A DNA stretch of 64,000 bases from NCBI RefSeq assembly GCF_007109225.1, contig NZ_VJZK01000002.1, positions 1-64,000 on the forward strand, given 5' to 3'. Position 1 is the stretch's first letter, and every line of letters starts with the position of its first letter. A model generated the notes under the pieces. It did not search any database, was not told the DNA's origin, and worked only from the letters and a program-made list of their open reading frames with translations. Positions 20,855-30,115 of the stretch are shown one piece after another. The DNA is from Flavobacterium sp. GT3R68. Lineage in GTDB: Bacteria > Bacteroidota > Bacteroidia > Flavobacteriales > Flavobacteriaceae. Made by a program: the position numbers and the translations under genes.

Positions 20855-23800
20855 TTAGTTTTGAATAGACGAATTTGTTTTGGACTCTTCTGACTTGATT
20901 TTATCCAATTCCTTTTGGGCTTCTTCCACAACATCGGGATAAGCTGAGAAATTCTTGATTACACTTTCCAAGATGTAAGTTGCCTGAAAACTGTCTTTCA
21001 ATCCGTAGAAATTTTTTGCCATTACGACCAAACCTTTGGCACCGAAATATTTGTATCCGGAATAATCTTTGGTTAATTTTTGAACTGCCGTATTGGAAGC
21101 TTCATATTTTCCGTCTTTATTTTTAAAATAAGCATCATAATAGAGCGCTTCAGCAGCCAGTTCCCCTTTGGCAATCATTAATAATTTGGCATAAGCAGTT
21201 CGTGCTTTTGTCTCGTCATTCGATTTGATAGCGGAACGGGCAACAATAATCTGCGCATCACTTTTTACTTTATCATCTGTTTTAGGATTGGCCAGAACCT
21301 TATCGGCATAGACCACAGCATTTGGATAATCTTTTAGTTCGTAATATGATTTCATCAGATTTGCTTGTGCAAAAGTAACGTTCTGCGGGAAATCCGCTTC
21401 GGTTTCCAAGCGTTTCAGAACCGGAATAGCTTTTTGTGAATTATCAGCTTTCAAATGGATCTGTGCCAAACGCACCAATGACTGCTCGGTAAATTCGTTT
21501 CTGGGTTTTGCAATGACAAACTCATAATTGGGAACCGAATTGCTTTCCAATCCGTCCGCATAATACGATTGTGCCAAGTAGAAATTGGCTTTCAAAGCAT
21601 GAATCCCGTTTGGAAATTTAGAAACATACCCGCTAAAAGCTGATATGGATTGTTTGGTATTGTTCTGCAGGTATTGTTTTTCAGCTGCCTCATAGGTATC
21701 ATTATCCAGATCGGCGTCCGAAACCTCAACGAAATCCAATGTTCTTACCCAATTCGCATATTCATCCACTCTTCCGTTGTCTACATATATAATACGTGCG
21801 GTCGCAACTGCTTCCAATGCTTCCGGGGATTTAGGATAATCGGCAGCAACTTTTTTAAATTTGGATAAAGCCAAGTCGTCTTTTTCACCATTATAATAAA
21901 TCAATCCCTGGCGTAAAATCGCTTTTGAAGCATACGAACCGCTTTTGAATTCACGGATTAATTGATCATATGTTTGGATGGCCAAATCATTTTTCTTTTC
22001 GGTTACATACGTATTTCCAAGTTCAAACAACGCATCATCACGGTATTGTGATTTTGGATATAGGGTAACGAACTTATTCAGATCTTCTATTTTCTTATCA
22101 TTTTTGGCAACAAAACCATAACTGATTGCTTTTTGGAATTGCGCATAATCAGCATCGACACTTCGCAGTTCGATCGCTTTATTGTAGGCATCCATTGCCG
22201 GCCAGTACTTTGTAGTTACAAAGCGGCTGTCCCCCAATCGCAGATAGGAATCATTCAGACGGATTTTGTCATCTTTCACCAAATCAATGTGTTTCTGGAA
22301 ATAATCCCCCGCCTGATCGTATTCCTTTTGCTTGAAATAACTGTACGCAATATTGTAATTGATGTTTTTAAATTCAGGAGTGTTTTTTGCTTCAGCGTAC
22401 CCCGTGAACTGTTTAAAACTCAACAAAGCCTCATTGAAATTATCCAGCACATATTCGGTTTCCCCTTTCCAAAAGGTAGCCCGGGCAGTAAATTTCGCAT
22501 CTTTCGGTTCCGCGATTGATTTTTTGAACATCGCCAGTGCTTCCTGGTAACTACCATCGGTATACAATTCCAATCCTCTGTAAAAAGTTACTTTCTGATA
22601 CACGGCGCGATTGGCAAAGTTTTTATTCTTTTCCAATAATTCCAATGCGCCTTTATAGTTTTTGGACGTAATAAAGGAATTGATCAATAGCGTTTCAATT
22701 TCGGTTTTACTTGGTGAATTAGGATATTTTTCGAGGAAAGAAGACAATACATCCGGAACACTCTGATAGGAGTTTCCGATTTCATAACTTAGTTTGGCGT
22801 AATTCAAATGGGCATCTTCCTGGATCTTTGCATCAAAAGACATCTCGGAAGCATTTTTGAACGCATTTAAGGCCTGTTGTTTTTTGTCGGTTTTCAGATA
22901 ACTTTCCCCTAAGTGATAATAGGCATTTTGGGCAACGAAATCGTTTCCGGTGATAATTTTACTAAACTGCGCAATGGCATTTTCAAAATCATTCTGCTTG
23001 TAATAGGCATATCCTAATTGATAGAAATCGGTGTTGCTCCAGCGTCCTTTTTTACCTTTGTATTCCTTTAAATAAGGGATTGCCTTGTCGTATTGTTTAA
23101 GGTTGAAATAACTTTCACCGATAATTTTATTCAGTTCTGATTTTTCCAAAGCATTGGATTTTGGCATTGCCGCCAGACCCAAATCAATCGCTTTTTGGAA
23201 ATTCCCCAATTTGAAATTCATATCTGCCTGAAAATAGGACAGCTTCTCTTTGTATTTCTCTTCACCGGCAACCTCATCAAAATACTTGGTCGCCTTTTTA
23301 TAATCGTCGCCTTCATACGCCATAAAACCAAGATAATACTTGGCTTGTGAACCATAGGTCGGTGAATTCAATACTTTGTTGAAATACGGAGTGGCTTCTT
23401 TCTTTTGGTTGGAACTAAAAAAAGCATAACCTTTCTGAAAATTGAACTTGTCAATATCGTCATTACTCAGCGTACTTTCATCCACTTTATCAAAATACTG
23501 CAGTGCCTGAGGGTATTTTCCCTGCTCAAAATAATAATGCGCCACTTCAATATAAGCTTGATTTTGCTTGGTACTGGTAGGATAATCGGATACAAAACTT
23601 TCCATTTTGGCATCGGCATTGGCCTGATTCAGTCGAATGGCACAATTGGCGCTGTAGTAGGCACAATCAGATTGCACTTCTGTGTTTTTGGATTCCGATT
23701 TTACCTTTTCGAAAATAATCTGCGCAGATTGGTATTGGTTGTTGTTGTATAAAGCGAGTGCTCTGTCGTAATCTTCTAAATCATGAGTGTGAATCGCCGA

Positions 23801-23869
23801 TTTTTGTGCTGACATGGTCGTTACTCCAATAAAAAATAACCATAATAATAACCAAGACTGTTTGCGCAT
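20855..23869 (-). CDS. exported tetratricopeptide-repeat protein (about 1000 residues)
   Basis: 1004 residues with a signal peptide (MRKQSWLLLWLFFIGVTTMS, cleavage after AQ near residue 22). The rest is a nearly unbroken array of TPR helices of about 34-38 residues, with the typical A..YF.KG.Y..A and YP.S...A.A patterns. It has no enzymatic domain. Large periplasmic TPR proteins of this type occur in Flavobacteriia next to a TonB-receptor-like gene, as here. It is likely a scaffold, but its partner is unknown. A TATATTTG -7 element lies 22 bp upstream of the start. Confidence 0.85.
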   Translation of the reverse strand: MRKQSWLLLWLFFIGVTTMSAQKSAIHTHDLEDYDRALALYNNNQYQSAQIIFEKVKSESKNTEVQSDCAYYSANCAIRLNQANADAKMESFVSDYPTSTKQNQAYIEVAHYYFEQGKYPQALQYFDKVDESTLSNDDIDKFNFQKGYAFFSSNQKKEATPYFNKVLNSPTYGSQAKYYLGFMAYEGDDYKKATKYFDEVAGEEKYKEKLSYFQADMNFKLGNFQKAIDLGLAAMPKSNALEKSELNKIIGESYFNLKQYDKAIPYLKEYKGKKGRWSNTDFYQLGYAYYKQNDFENAIAQFSKIITGNDFVAQNAYYHLGESYLKTDKKQQALNAFKNASEMSFDAKIQEDAHLNYAKLSYEIGNSYQSVPDVLSSFLEKYPNSPSKTEIETLLINSFITSKNYKGALELLEKNKNFANRAVYQKVTFYRGLELYTDGSYQEALAMFKKSIAEPKDAKFTARATFWKGETEYVLDNFNEALLSFKQFTGYAEAKNTPEFKNINYNIAYSYFKQKEYDQAGDYFQKHIDLVKDDKIRLNDSYLRLGDSRFVTTKYWPAMDAYNKAIELRSVDADYAQFQKAISYGFVAKNDKKIEDLNKFVTLYPKSQYRDDALFELGNTYVTEKKNDLAIQTYDQLIREFKSGSYASKAILRQGLIYYNGEKDDLALSKFKKVAADYPKSPEALEAVATARIIYVDNGRVDEYANWVRTLDFVEVSDADLDNDTYEAAEKQYLQNNTKQSISAFSGYVSKFPNGIHALKANFYLAQSYYADGLESNSVPNYEFVIAKPRNEFTEQSLVRLAQIHLKADNSQKAIPVLKRLETEADFPQNVTFAQANLMKSYYELKDYPNAVVYADKVLANPKTDDKVKSDAQIIVARSAIKSNDETKARTAYAKLLMIAKGELAAEALYYDAYFKNKDGKYEASNTAVQKLTKDYSGYKYFGAKGLVVMAKNFYGLKDSFQATYILESVIKNFSAYPDVVEEAQKELDKIKSEESKTNSSIQN

Positions 23870-23891
23870 AGTTGTTCTGTTTTAGTAGATT

Positions 23892-23899
23892 CAAATATA
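23892..23899 (-). promoter_or_regulatory. -7 promoter element for the TPR/barrel operon
   Basis: Minus-strand TATATTTG, an exact match, 22 bp before the start codon at 23869. The leader would be about 16 nt. Confidence 0.55.
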
Positions 23900-23979
23900 T
23901 CATATTCTGTAGTGTATAACGGCGCACTTTTGGTTTTTATTATGAACATAATAGTAAACAAATGGAAAAATTCTTATAA

Positions 23980-23993
23980 TTGATAATTGTCAA
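23980..23993 (+). promoter_or_regulatory. FNR-like imperfect palindrome upstream of ftsE
   Basis: TTGAT-AATT-GTCAA differs from the FNR consensus TTGAT-N4-ATCAA by one base. Its centre (23986.5) lies 29.5 bp before the ftsE -7 element, the same distance as at the hemN and 60051 promoters. AT-rich sequences of this kind occur by chance. Confidence 0.35.
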
Positions 23994-24023
23994 TTGCAAT
24001 TCGGGTAAATCTTATTACTTTTA
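23994..24023 (+). promoter_or_regulatory. promoter of ftsE
   Basis: TTG (23994-23996), a 19-bp spacer, then TACTTTTA (24016-24023), one base from TAnnTTTG. It lies 21 bp before the ATG. Confidence 0.55.
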
Positions 24024-24044
24024 CCCGATAAACAAATTTCAGAT

Positions 24045-24728
24045 ATGTCACAGCCAGTCCTATTTTTAAGAAATGTAACGATTTACCAGGAAAATAAAGT
24101 CATTTTATCCAACATTAACTTGGAGGTTAACCATGGTGAATTCATTTATATTATCGGAAAAACAGGTTCTGGAAAAAGTAGTTTTATGAAAACGCTTTAT
24201 GCGGATTTGCCTTTGACAGAAGGACAGGCCAGCATAGTGGATTTTGATTTGGCAGCCTTGAAAGAGAGTAATATTCCATATTTGAGAAGAAAAATCGGGA
24301 TTGTATTTCAGGATTTTAAATTACTACCGGACCGAAGCGTGAATGAGAACATGCTTTTTGTATTGAAAGCCACCGGATGGACTGACAAAGCTGAAATGCA
24401 GGTGAAAATTGATGAAGTTCTGGACAAGGTCGACATGAAAATATTTGCTTCAAAAATGCCGCATCAATTATCAGGAGGAGAACAACAGCGTGTGGCGATT
24501 GCCCGCGCGTTATTGAATGACCCGGAACTGATTCTTGCTGATGAACCTACCGGAAACCTGGATCCACAAACCAGTGCCGAAGTATTGGAAGTACTACGAA
24601 AAATCAATGCGAACGGGAAAACGGTTATTATGGCTACCCATGATTATGCGCTATTGATGAAATTCCCATCGAAGACTTTGAAGTGTGAGGATAATACCAT
24701 TTTTGAGGTAGTACAGAGAACGGTTTAA
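24045..24728 (+). CDS. ftsE: cell division ATP-binding protein FtsE
   Basis: ABC ATPase that with FtsX couples cell division to peptidoglycan hydrolase activation at the inner membrane. 227 residues. Walker A is GKTGSGKSS (38-46), the Q-loop is VFQDFKLLPDR, the signature is LSGGEQQ (142-148), Walker B is LILADE (162-167), and the switch histidine is in MATHDYALL. FtsE-specific features are the FKLLPDRSVNENM segment and the short length. ftsX is not adjacent, which is common in this phylum. A LolD-type ATPase is the alternative but fits less well. Confidence 0.88.
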   Translation: MSQPVLFLRNVTIYQENKVILSNINLEVNHGEFIYIIGKTGSGKSSFMKTLYADLPLTEGQASIVDFDLAALKESNIPYLRRKIGIVFQDFKLLPDRSVNENMLFVLKATGWTDKAEMQVKIDEVLDKVDMKIFASKMPHQLSGGEQQRVAIARALLNDPELILADEPTGNLDPQTSAEVLEVLRKINANGKTVIMATHDYALLMKFPSKTLKCEDNTIFEVVQRTV

Positions 24729-24762
24729 ATTAGGTCTGAAGTTTTAGCAGATAAACATTCAG

Positions 24763-25575
24763 TTATTTTTTATAAACATGAGGATTTTCTTTTATTCCTT
24801 TTGTGAATACCTTGCGTACAATCATTCTGAGCCAAGCGTCCATCTGCAAAACCATATCCGTGATTTTATGCTCCGGTCGCCCCCGAAATGAAGTCACATG
24901 AAAATTATCAGATGCCAATAAAGCCGTTTTGGAAAAATAATAATTAGAAATGCACCGACGGAAACCGGCGTAGGTTACCGGCGATACCGAATGCAAGGAC
25001 TGGTTGTGAGTTGCCATAATAACCAATCGGTTAAACTTACTGTGAATTGTAATTTGTTTATTTTTTATCCCATTTGGCCAGAGCTCCAGATTCCCACCGT
25101 TTTCTTCTTCCCAATCTGGTGTCACATAATACAGTAAATTTAAAACCCGCCAACGTTCCCTGTCTTTGTCATGAGAATTATCCAAATGCGGATTCAGGTA
25201 TTGTTTTTTCCCCATCATAGAAATACCCCCAGCATATAGAAATTCATCCGCCATAGGATTTTGTATGTCGCAAATTTCTCCAATAAGATTCACTATTTTA
25301 TCATCCTGAAAAGCATAAATAATCTCTTCCAGTAGAGGATGATACGAATTCATTTGGGCGCTCACATACTTCGTTTCCCTAATATTTTTCTTTAAAACCA
25401 TTTCTTCAGGTTTGGGAAAAACTTCATGGATTTTGGCTGCCAATTCATTTGGTAGTAAATCATCAATAAAAAAATACCCAATAGCCTCTTTGGATTTTGT
25501 AAATTCTGCTTTATAATATCCTTTTCTTTGATTAATTTTTTTTAAAATCAAAAGTGAAATTGCTGTTCTATCCAT
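24763..25575 (-). CDS. 2-oxoglutarate-Fe(II) oxygenase in the polysaccharide cluster
   Basis: 270 residues, no signal peptide. The double-stranded beta-helix signature is visible: His130 and Asp132 in NPHLDNSHDKDRERWR, His195 in QSLHSVSPV as the third iron ligand, and Arg206/Arg207 in FRRCISNYYFS as the 2OG-binding residue. LLYYVTPDWEEENGGNLELW is the typical prolyl-4-hydroxylase-like core. It overlaps the upstream glycosyltransferase gene by 8 bp, so they share an operon. The substrate is unknown; a role in glycan or sugar-nucleotide modification is inferred from context only. Confidence 0.8.
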   Translation of the reverse strand: MDRTAISLLILKKINQRKGYYKAEFTKSKEAIGYFFIDDLLPNELAAKIHEVFPKPEEMVLKKNIRETKYVSAQMNSYHPLLEEIIYAFQDDKIVNLIGEICDIQNPMADEFLYAGGISMMGKKQYLNPHLDNSHDKDRERWRVLNLLYYVTPDWEEENGGNLELWPNGIKNKQITIHSKFNRLVIMATHNQSLHSVSPVTYAGFRRCISNYYFSKTALLASDNFHVTSFRGRPEHKITDMVLQMDAWLRMIVRKVFTKGIKENPHVYKK

Positions 25576-26710
25576 TTTCCTGAAATATTATATTTGCAAT
25601 CGACTTCGCATTGGTCTGGTCGTTGAGAATTCGGTTCAAAACATTGATTTTATTTTCTAAATCTAAATATGGCTGGTTTTTTAACTGATTTATTAAATCA
25701 ATAAATTCGGACTCTGTTTCTGCAATATGACATAAATTTTGAACATCTTTATCATCAACAATATTGGCGTTAATAATGCAAAAGCGACTCTTATAAAGCG
25801 AATTGATTAATTTTAATTTTGTCCCCGATTGCTGAAAAGAAAGCATGACATTCATATGGGCATCTACCAATAATTTGTGTAAATGATCCTGGTTTTTGAT
25901 TGAAATATAAGAAACATTTGGGGCTTGCCTTATCTGTTTTTCTACATAACCATCACCACAACCGGAAGCGATAACCAGGTTATAATCCGGTATTTTTTTA
26001 AATACTTTAATCAGGAAATCCACAGCCCTTTTATTATCCGACATTCGTAAATCGCCATGATACAAAGCATAATTTCCAAATGGGGAAAGTTCTGATACAG
26101 TCTCATTTCCATGAAAAACAGGAATATAAAATGATTCCTTAAAATTCTGCATTACATAGTCGTTCTCGAAATGAGAAAGTGTAATGATAGTATCAAATTT
26201 ACGCATGACTTTTTCATACTTCCTGTATTTCCTGCCTTCTAAACCGAATATGAATTTTCTAAATAGCGATTTTTCACTATTTGAAATACCGCCGAAGTAA
26301 TTGTGTTCAATGTTGTGCAAGCGTAGGACCTTAGTATGATTTTCAAGCTGGTCCGCATTTACTAAATAGGAGGTTTTTAAACCTTCAAACAGAATTGGTG
26401 CAGCTGATTTTTTAAGATTCGCCAGAAGCTGTTCATTATTTCTCGTCGCTACGGATAAAGGTTTTTTATCAAAAATTAAAAAAGGATTAACCAATGTTTT
26501 ATAAAAATAAACCTTTGTGGTAATCGCTTCTAATTCCGGAAATTGCTTTGGAATATTTGAGACAAAGCAATGCAGGTATATTTCAACACCTAATTCGTGT
26601 AATGCCTTTACCTTATAAAAAACATCAATAACGCCTCCATAAACCGGAGGAAAAGGATTGTCGAAACTGATGATATGCAGTGTTTTTTGTTTGGTCATAA
26701 TAAGACTCAA
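25568..26710 (-). CDS. glycosyltransferase (GT-B fold, GT4-like)
   Basis: 380 residues; an internal ATG at 26698 (MTKQKTLHIISF) gives a more usual N-terminus than MSLIMTKQ and may be the real start. The N-terminal domain has the glycine-rich entry PFPPVYGGVIDVFYKV and the C-terminal domain shows LYHGDLRMSDNKRAVDFLIK, VIASGCGDGYVEKQI, YISIKNQDHLHKLL and FQQSGTKLKLINSL, the last being the nucleotide-sugar site of GT4-like enzymes. It probably adds a sugar to a surface glycan on the cytosolic face of the inner membrane. Donor and acceptor are unknown. Confidence 0.8.
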   Translation of the reverse strand: MSLIMTKQKTLHIISFDNPFPPVYGGVIDVFYKVKALHELGVEIYLHCFVSNIPKQFPELEAITTKVYFYKTLVNPFLIFDKKPLSVATRNNEQLLANLKKSAAPILFEGLKTSYLVNADQLENHTKVLRLHNIEHNYFGGISNSEKSLFRKFIFGLEGRKYRKYEKVMRKFDTIITLSHFENDYVMQNFKESFYIPVFHGNETVSELSPFGNYALYHGDLRMSDNKRAVDFLIKVFKKIPDYNLVIASGCGDGYVEKQIRQAPNVSYISIKNQDHLHKLLVDAHMNVMLSFQQSGTKLKLINSLYKSRFCIINANIVDDKDVQNLCHIAETESEFIDLINQLKNQPYLDLENKINVLNRILNDQTNAKSIANIIFQENG

Positions 26711-26772
26711 AAATACTCCTTTTTGAATTTAATATAAGAAAAATAAAGTATTTTTGAAGAAAATAAAACGTG

Positions 26773-27636
26773 ATGCTGAAAGAAGTTTTAAAAAATTTCC
26801 TGAAAAAATATTTTTACATTCTGAGAATCTGGGACAAACTTTCTCCCGCTGTTCAGATATCACAAGTTCAACAATTTCAGTATTACCAAAACTGTAAACG
26901 GAATAATACACTTCCCCTATTTAAAGATACCGGATTTAAGGTTTTTTCCCAATTTGAAGAGGATGGAAAATTGCTTTTCATATTTTCTGTTGTTGGAATG
27001 GGGTCCAAAACTTTTGTTGATTTAGGCTCACATGATGGTGTTAACAGTAATTGCGCCAATCTGAGTATTCATTTTGGCTGGAAAGGATTGTTCGTTGACG
27101 GAGATAAGAAAGTAATCGAGAGAGGCCAGCATTTTTATAAAAGATACCCAGATCCATGGTGCTACAAACCTAAATTCCTGCATAGTTTCATTACCGCAGA
27201 AAATGTAAATGACATTATTAGAAACGAAAATATCACAGGCGAAATCGAACTGCTATCCATTGATATCGACGGAAATGATTACTGGATTTGGAAAGCATTA
27301 GAAATTATCCAGCCAAAAGTCGTTATCATTGAGAGTCAGGTTGCCTTTGGAAACCATAACTTAATTGTTCCTTATGACGGAAAATTACCGGCAAATGTAA
27401 AAACGGACTACTACAGTGGTGCATCTAATTCTGCCTTATATAATCTGGCAAAAATAAAAGGCTATCGTTTGGTGGGTTCCAATGAATATGGAAATAATCT
27501 CTTTTTTATTAAGAACGGAATTGCCGAAAATGAGATTCCGGAAGTCACCGTTGAATCTACTTTGAATCATCCTTTTGCAACTGAAAAATTACTTGGCGCC
27601 GAACTTTTAGGGAAACTAACCTTCACCCAGGAATAA
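26773..27636 (+). CDS. FkbM-like / class I methyltransferase-fold protein
   Basis: 287 residues from the ATG at 26773; a GTG at 26770 is one codon upstream. The SAM-binding motif I looks intact as KTFVDLGSHDGVNSNCANL, followed by WKGLFVDGDKKVIERG, which carries the acidic residue of motif II. IELLSIDIDGNDYWIW and PKVVIIESQ match the FkbM family pattern (DIEGxE variant). It is transcribed with the following GT2 gene, one base apart. It may O-methylate a glycan, but related proteins lack proven activity. Confidence 0.65.
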   Translation: MLKEVLKNFLKKYFYILRIWDKLSPAVQISQVQQFQYYQNCKRNNTLPLFKDTGFKVFSQFEEDGKLLFIFSVVGMGSKTFVDLGSHDGVNSNCANLSIHFGWKGLFVDGDKKVIERGQHFYKRYPDPWCYKPKFLHSFITAENVNDIIRNENITGEIELLSIDIDGNDYWIWKALEIIQPKVVIIESQVAFGNHNLIVPYDGKLPANVKTDYYSGASNSALYNLAKIKGYRLVGSNEYGNNLFFIKNGIAENEIPEVTVESTLNHPFATEKLLGAELLGKLTFTQE

Positions 27637-27637
27637 T

Positions 27638-28582
27638 ATGCCGTTTTTCTCAATAGTCATTCCGCTGTACAATAAAGAAACGTTTGTGGAAAACACTTTA
27701 AAAAGTATTTTATCGCAGTCATTCTCTGACTATGAAATCATTATTATTGACGATTGCTCTACTGACGGAAGTTTAGCGATTGCAAAAAAGTTCGAAGATG
27801 AGAAAATCCGGATTATTAAACATTCAATCAACAAAGGACTTTCTGCTTCCCGAAATACAGGAATCGAGCACGCAAAAGCAGATTATATTGCTTTCCTAGA
27901 TGCCGATGACCTTTGGAAGCCTTTCTTTTTGGAAAAAATATCTGAATTGATTCAGAAGTTTCCGAATGCCGGAATGTATGGAACGGATTATGAAGAGTTT
28001 TATTCAGAGGATCTTGTTTTAGATACTCAAAAGAATCTCGAAGGCTTTAAGAAAAATGAAATGAAAATTGTTGATGATTTTTTTATTTCGAATTCCCATC
28101 AGCTGATTTTCTGTTTCAGCAGTGTTGTCATTAAAAAAGAAGTGTTCAAAGCGGTTGGTCTTTTTGATGAATCCATTACTTTGGGCGAGGATGTAGATTT
28201 CAATATTCGTGCAAATTTTGAGTATCCCCTTGCCTATTACAATGGGGTTTGTGCGCGATACACTATTTTCTCGGAGAACCAGATTACCAACTCCAATATC
28301 AATACTAAGACCATTACCGATTTCAATAAATATGAAATCCTAGCGAAGAAAAAACCTTCGGTCAAACAGTATCTTGATGTGAACAGGTACTTTCTTGCGA
28401 TGGATTATAAAGTAGCCGGAAACAAATCCGTTTACAGGAAAATGGCATCGGAAATAGATCAAAATAACCTCAGTAAAAAACAAGTAGTATTGCTTAAAGC
28501 TCCCATTCTTTTTGTAAAATGGGTTCGAAAAATAAAACAATTATTTTTACAAAAAGGCGTGCGGTTAACCAGTTTTAGCTGA
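27638..28582 (+). CDS. glycosyltransferase family 2 protein
   Basis: 314 residues. The GT-A signature begins at once: FFSIVIPLYNKETFVENTLK, IIIDDCSTDGS, GLSASRNTGI and the metal-binding DxD in YIAFLDADDLW (88-90). C-terminal elements LGEDVDFNIR and a basic tail without membrane helices follow. It starts one base after the FkbM-like gene and its last 8 bp overlap, tail to tail, the ketoisomerase gene on the other strand. Donor sugar unknown. Confidence 0.9.
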   Translation: MPFFSIVIPLYNKETFVENTLKSILSQSFSDYEIIIIDDCSTDGSLAIAKKFEDEKIRIIKHSINKGLSASRNTGIEHAKADYIAFLDADDLWKPFFLEKISELIQKFPNAGMYGTDYEEFYSEDLVLDTQKNLEGFKKNEMKIVDDFFISNSHQLIFCFSSVVIKKEVFKAVGLFDESITLGEDVDFNIRANFEYPLAYYNGVCARYTIFSENQITNSNINTKTITDFNKYEILAKKKPSVKQYLDVNRYFLAMDYKVAGNKSVYRKMASEIDQNNLSKKQVVLLKAPILFVKWVRKIKQLFLQKGVRLTSFS

Positions 28583-28973
28583 TTTTCATAAAACGAAGAA
28601 ATGCATCAAATTCCCTGATGTAATCGGCTTCGTTAAAAACATCCGAAGCAACAACCAGACAAACGGCACCGGACGAAAAATTTTCCAGTTCCCGCCATAC
28701 ATTTGACTTAATCAACAATCCTTTATCTGGTTTGTTTAACCTCACGATCTGTTCTTCGTTTCCATCCTTCAGCACGACATCAAAACTTCCCGAAAGTGGA
28801 ATTAACAATTCCCACTGCTCCTTATGGGCATGTCCTCCGCGTTTGGCATTGCTGGGAACATCGAAGAGATAATACACCCTTTTAATATCAAAAGGAACGA
28901 TATTATTTTCAATTACGGCAATATTACCGCGGGTATCTTCTATTTTAGGGATTGTGATAATTTCTATGTTCAT
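28575..28973 (-). CDS. FdtA/QdtA-type sugar 3,4-ketoisomerase (cupin)
   Basis: 132 residues, a single cupin domain. DTRGNIAVIE near the N-terminus and RGGHAHKEQWELLIPLSGSF (His48, His50) are hallmarks of dTDP-4-keto-6-deoxyglucose 3,4-ketoisomerases of the FdtA/QdtA family. Such enzymes give the 3-keto sugar that an FdtB/QdtB-type aminotransferase converts to a 3-amino-3,6-dideoxyhexose. A candidate aminotransferase lies at 33091-34191. Whether the product is the Fuc3N or the Qui3N form cannot be read from the sequence. Confidence 0.85.
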   Translation of the reverse strand: MNIEIITIPKIEDTRGNIAVIENNIVPFDIKRVYYLFDVPSNAKRGGHAHKEQWELLIPLSGSFDVVLKDGNEEQIVRLNKPDKGLLIKSNVWRELENFSSGAVCLVVASDVFNEADYIREFDAFLRFMKIS

Positions 28974-28977
28974 AAAG

Positions 28978-30078
28978 CTAACTTACGTTAATTTTCAAAT
29001 AATCCAACCATTGCTTTCCTATTTTATCCAATGAAAAAGATTCGACACTTTGACTGGCGTTGGCTTTGCAATGGTGATACAGCTCGTGGTCTTCTGCCAA
29101 TAAATCCATAGCTTCGGTAAGTTTGATAAAGTTTTGATCTTCAACCAAAAGACCATTTTCCCGATCTCTAATAATTTCGCTTGGACCCGTAAAACAATCG
29201 AAAGAAACTACCGGCGTTCCGACAGATAGACATTCAATCAACACATTTGGAAAGCCTTCATTTTTACTGCATAATGCCAAAAAAAGGGCATTCTTATAAT
29301 ATGGAAATGGATTTGCAACAAAACCTCCGAATTCCACCCAGTCATCCATACCTAATTGGGATACCAGATTGATGTACTTTTCTTTATTCTTCCCTTCGCC
29401 TAACAGAAGGAGTTTGATATTATTATCGCGCAAGCGGGACTTTGAATAAGCGACGATCAGTTTGTCAAATTGCTTGATGTCATCCATCCGGCCTACCGCC
29501 AGAATATAATTTTTACCGGCAACTTCATTCTGATTTACTAATCCATTAATAGCTTTAAAATCTATCGGATTATAAATACAGTCGACTTTTTTGGCTAAAT
29601 CTCTTTTGAGAATAGCTTTTCTAATCGCTTCAGAAACCGTCACGCAAGTTCTGTTTTTGTATATCAAACGGGATAAAAAGGCTGATTTAGGGAAATAATA
29701 TTCCAACAAGCCATGATGGACCGTATAAATGGTGTTTTTTGGATAGACTGTTTTGGAAAGCAGGAATTCCAATATAAAATTCTGCCGCATTCTGAAGTCA
29801 ATCACAATATCAAATCGATTTTGCCTGATAAACTTCCTCATGACAAAAAACCGCTTTAGTTTTCTGGTAATAAAAAAAGAATTGGGTTTTACTTTTCCCA
29901 AATTCATTAATGTCCCGGCATAATCATAAGTAACCCAATCGGTAAAAATGACGCTGTGAACCTCTAAACCTGCCTTTTGAAAATAAATCGACAATAAAGC
30001 ATGTACTTTTTCAGCACCACCGCCGGACAAGCAGTCACTTACCAAGGCAATTTTATACTTCCGATTTTGTTTTATCAT
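28978..30078 (-). CDS. glycosyltransferase family 4 protein
   Basis: 366 residues from the ATG at 30078 (MIKQNRKYKIALVSD); an in-frame ATG at 30117 would add 13 poor residues and overlap the divergent gene's start. Family features are LVSDCLSGGGAEKVHALLSI, YTVHHGL, YILAVGRMDDIKQFDKLI, LLLLGEGKNKEKY, and the donor-site ALCSKNEGFPNVLIECLSVG with its EGFPN...E pair. It lies 4 bp upstream of the ketoisomerase gene, same strand. Confidence 0.9.
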   Translation of the reverse strand: MIKQNRKYKIALVSDCLSGGGAEKVHALLSIYFQKAGLEVHSVIFTDWVTYDYAGTLMNLGKVKPNSFFITRKLKRFFVMRKFIRQNRFDIVIDFRMRQNFILEFLLSKTVYPKNTIYTVHHGLLEYYFPKSAFLSRLIYKNRTCVTVSEAIRKAILKRDLAKKVDCIYNPIDFKAINGLVNQNEVAGKNYILAVGRMDDIKQFDKLIVAYSKSRLRDNNIKLLLLGEGKNKEKYINLVSQLGMDDWVEFGGFVANPFPYYKNALFLALCSKNEGFPNVLIECLSVGTPVVSFDCFTGPSEIIRDRENGLLVEDQNFIKLTEAMDLLAEDHELYHHCKANASQSVESFSLDKIGKQWLDYLKINVS

Positions 30079-30115
30079 TATTGTTTGGTTATTTTCGTAA
30101 CAAATATAAACATTC

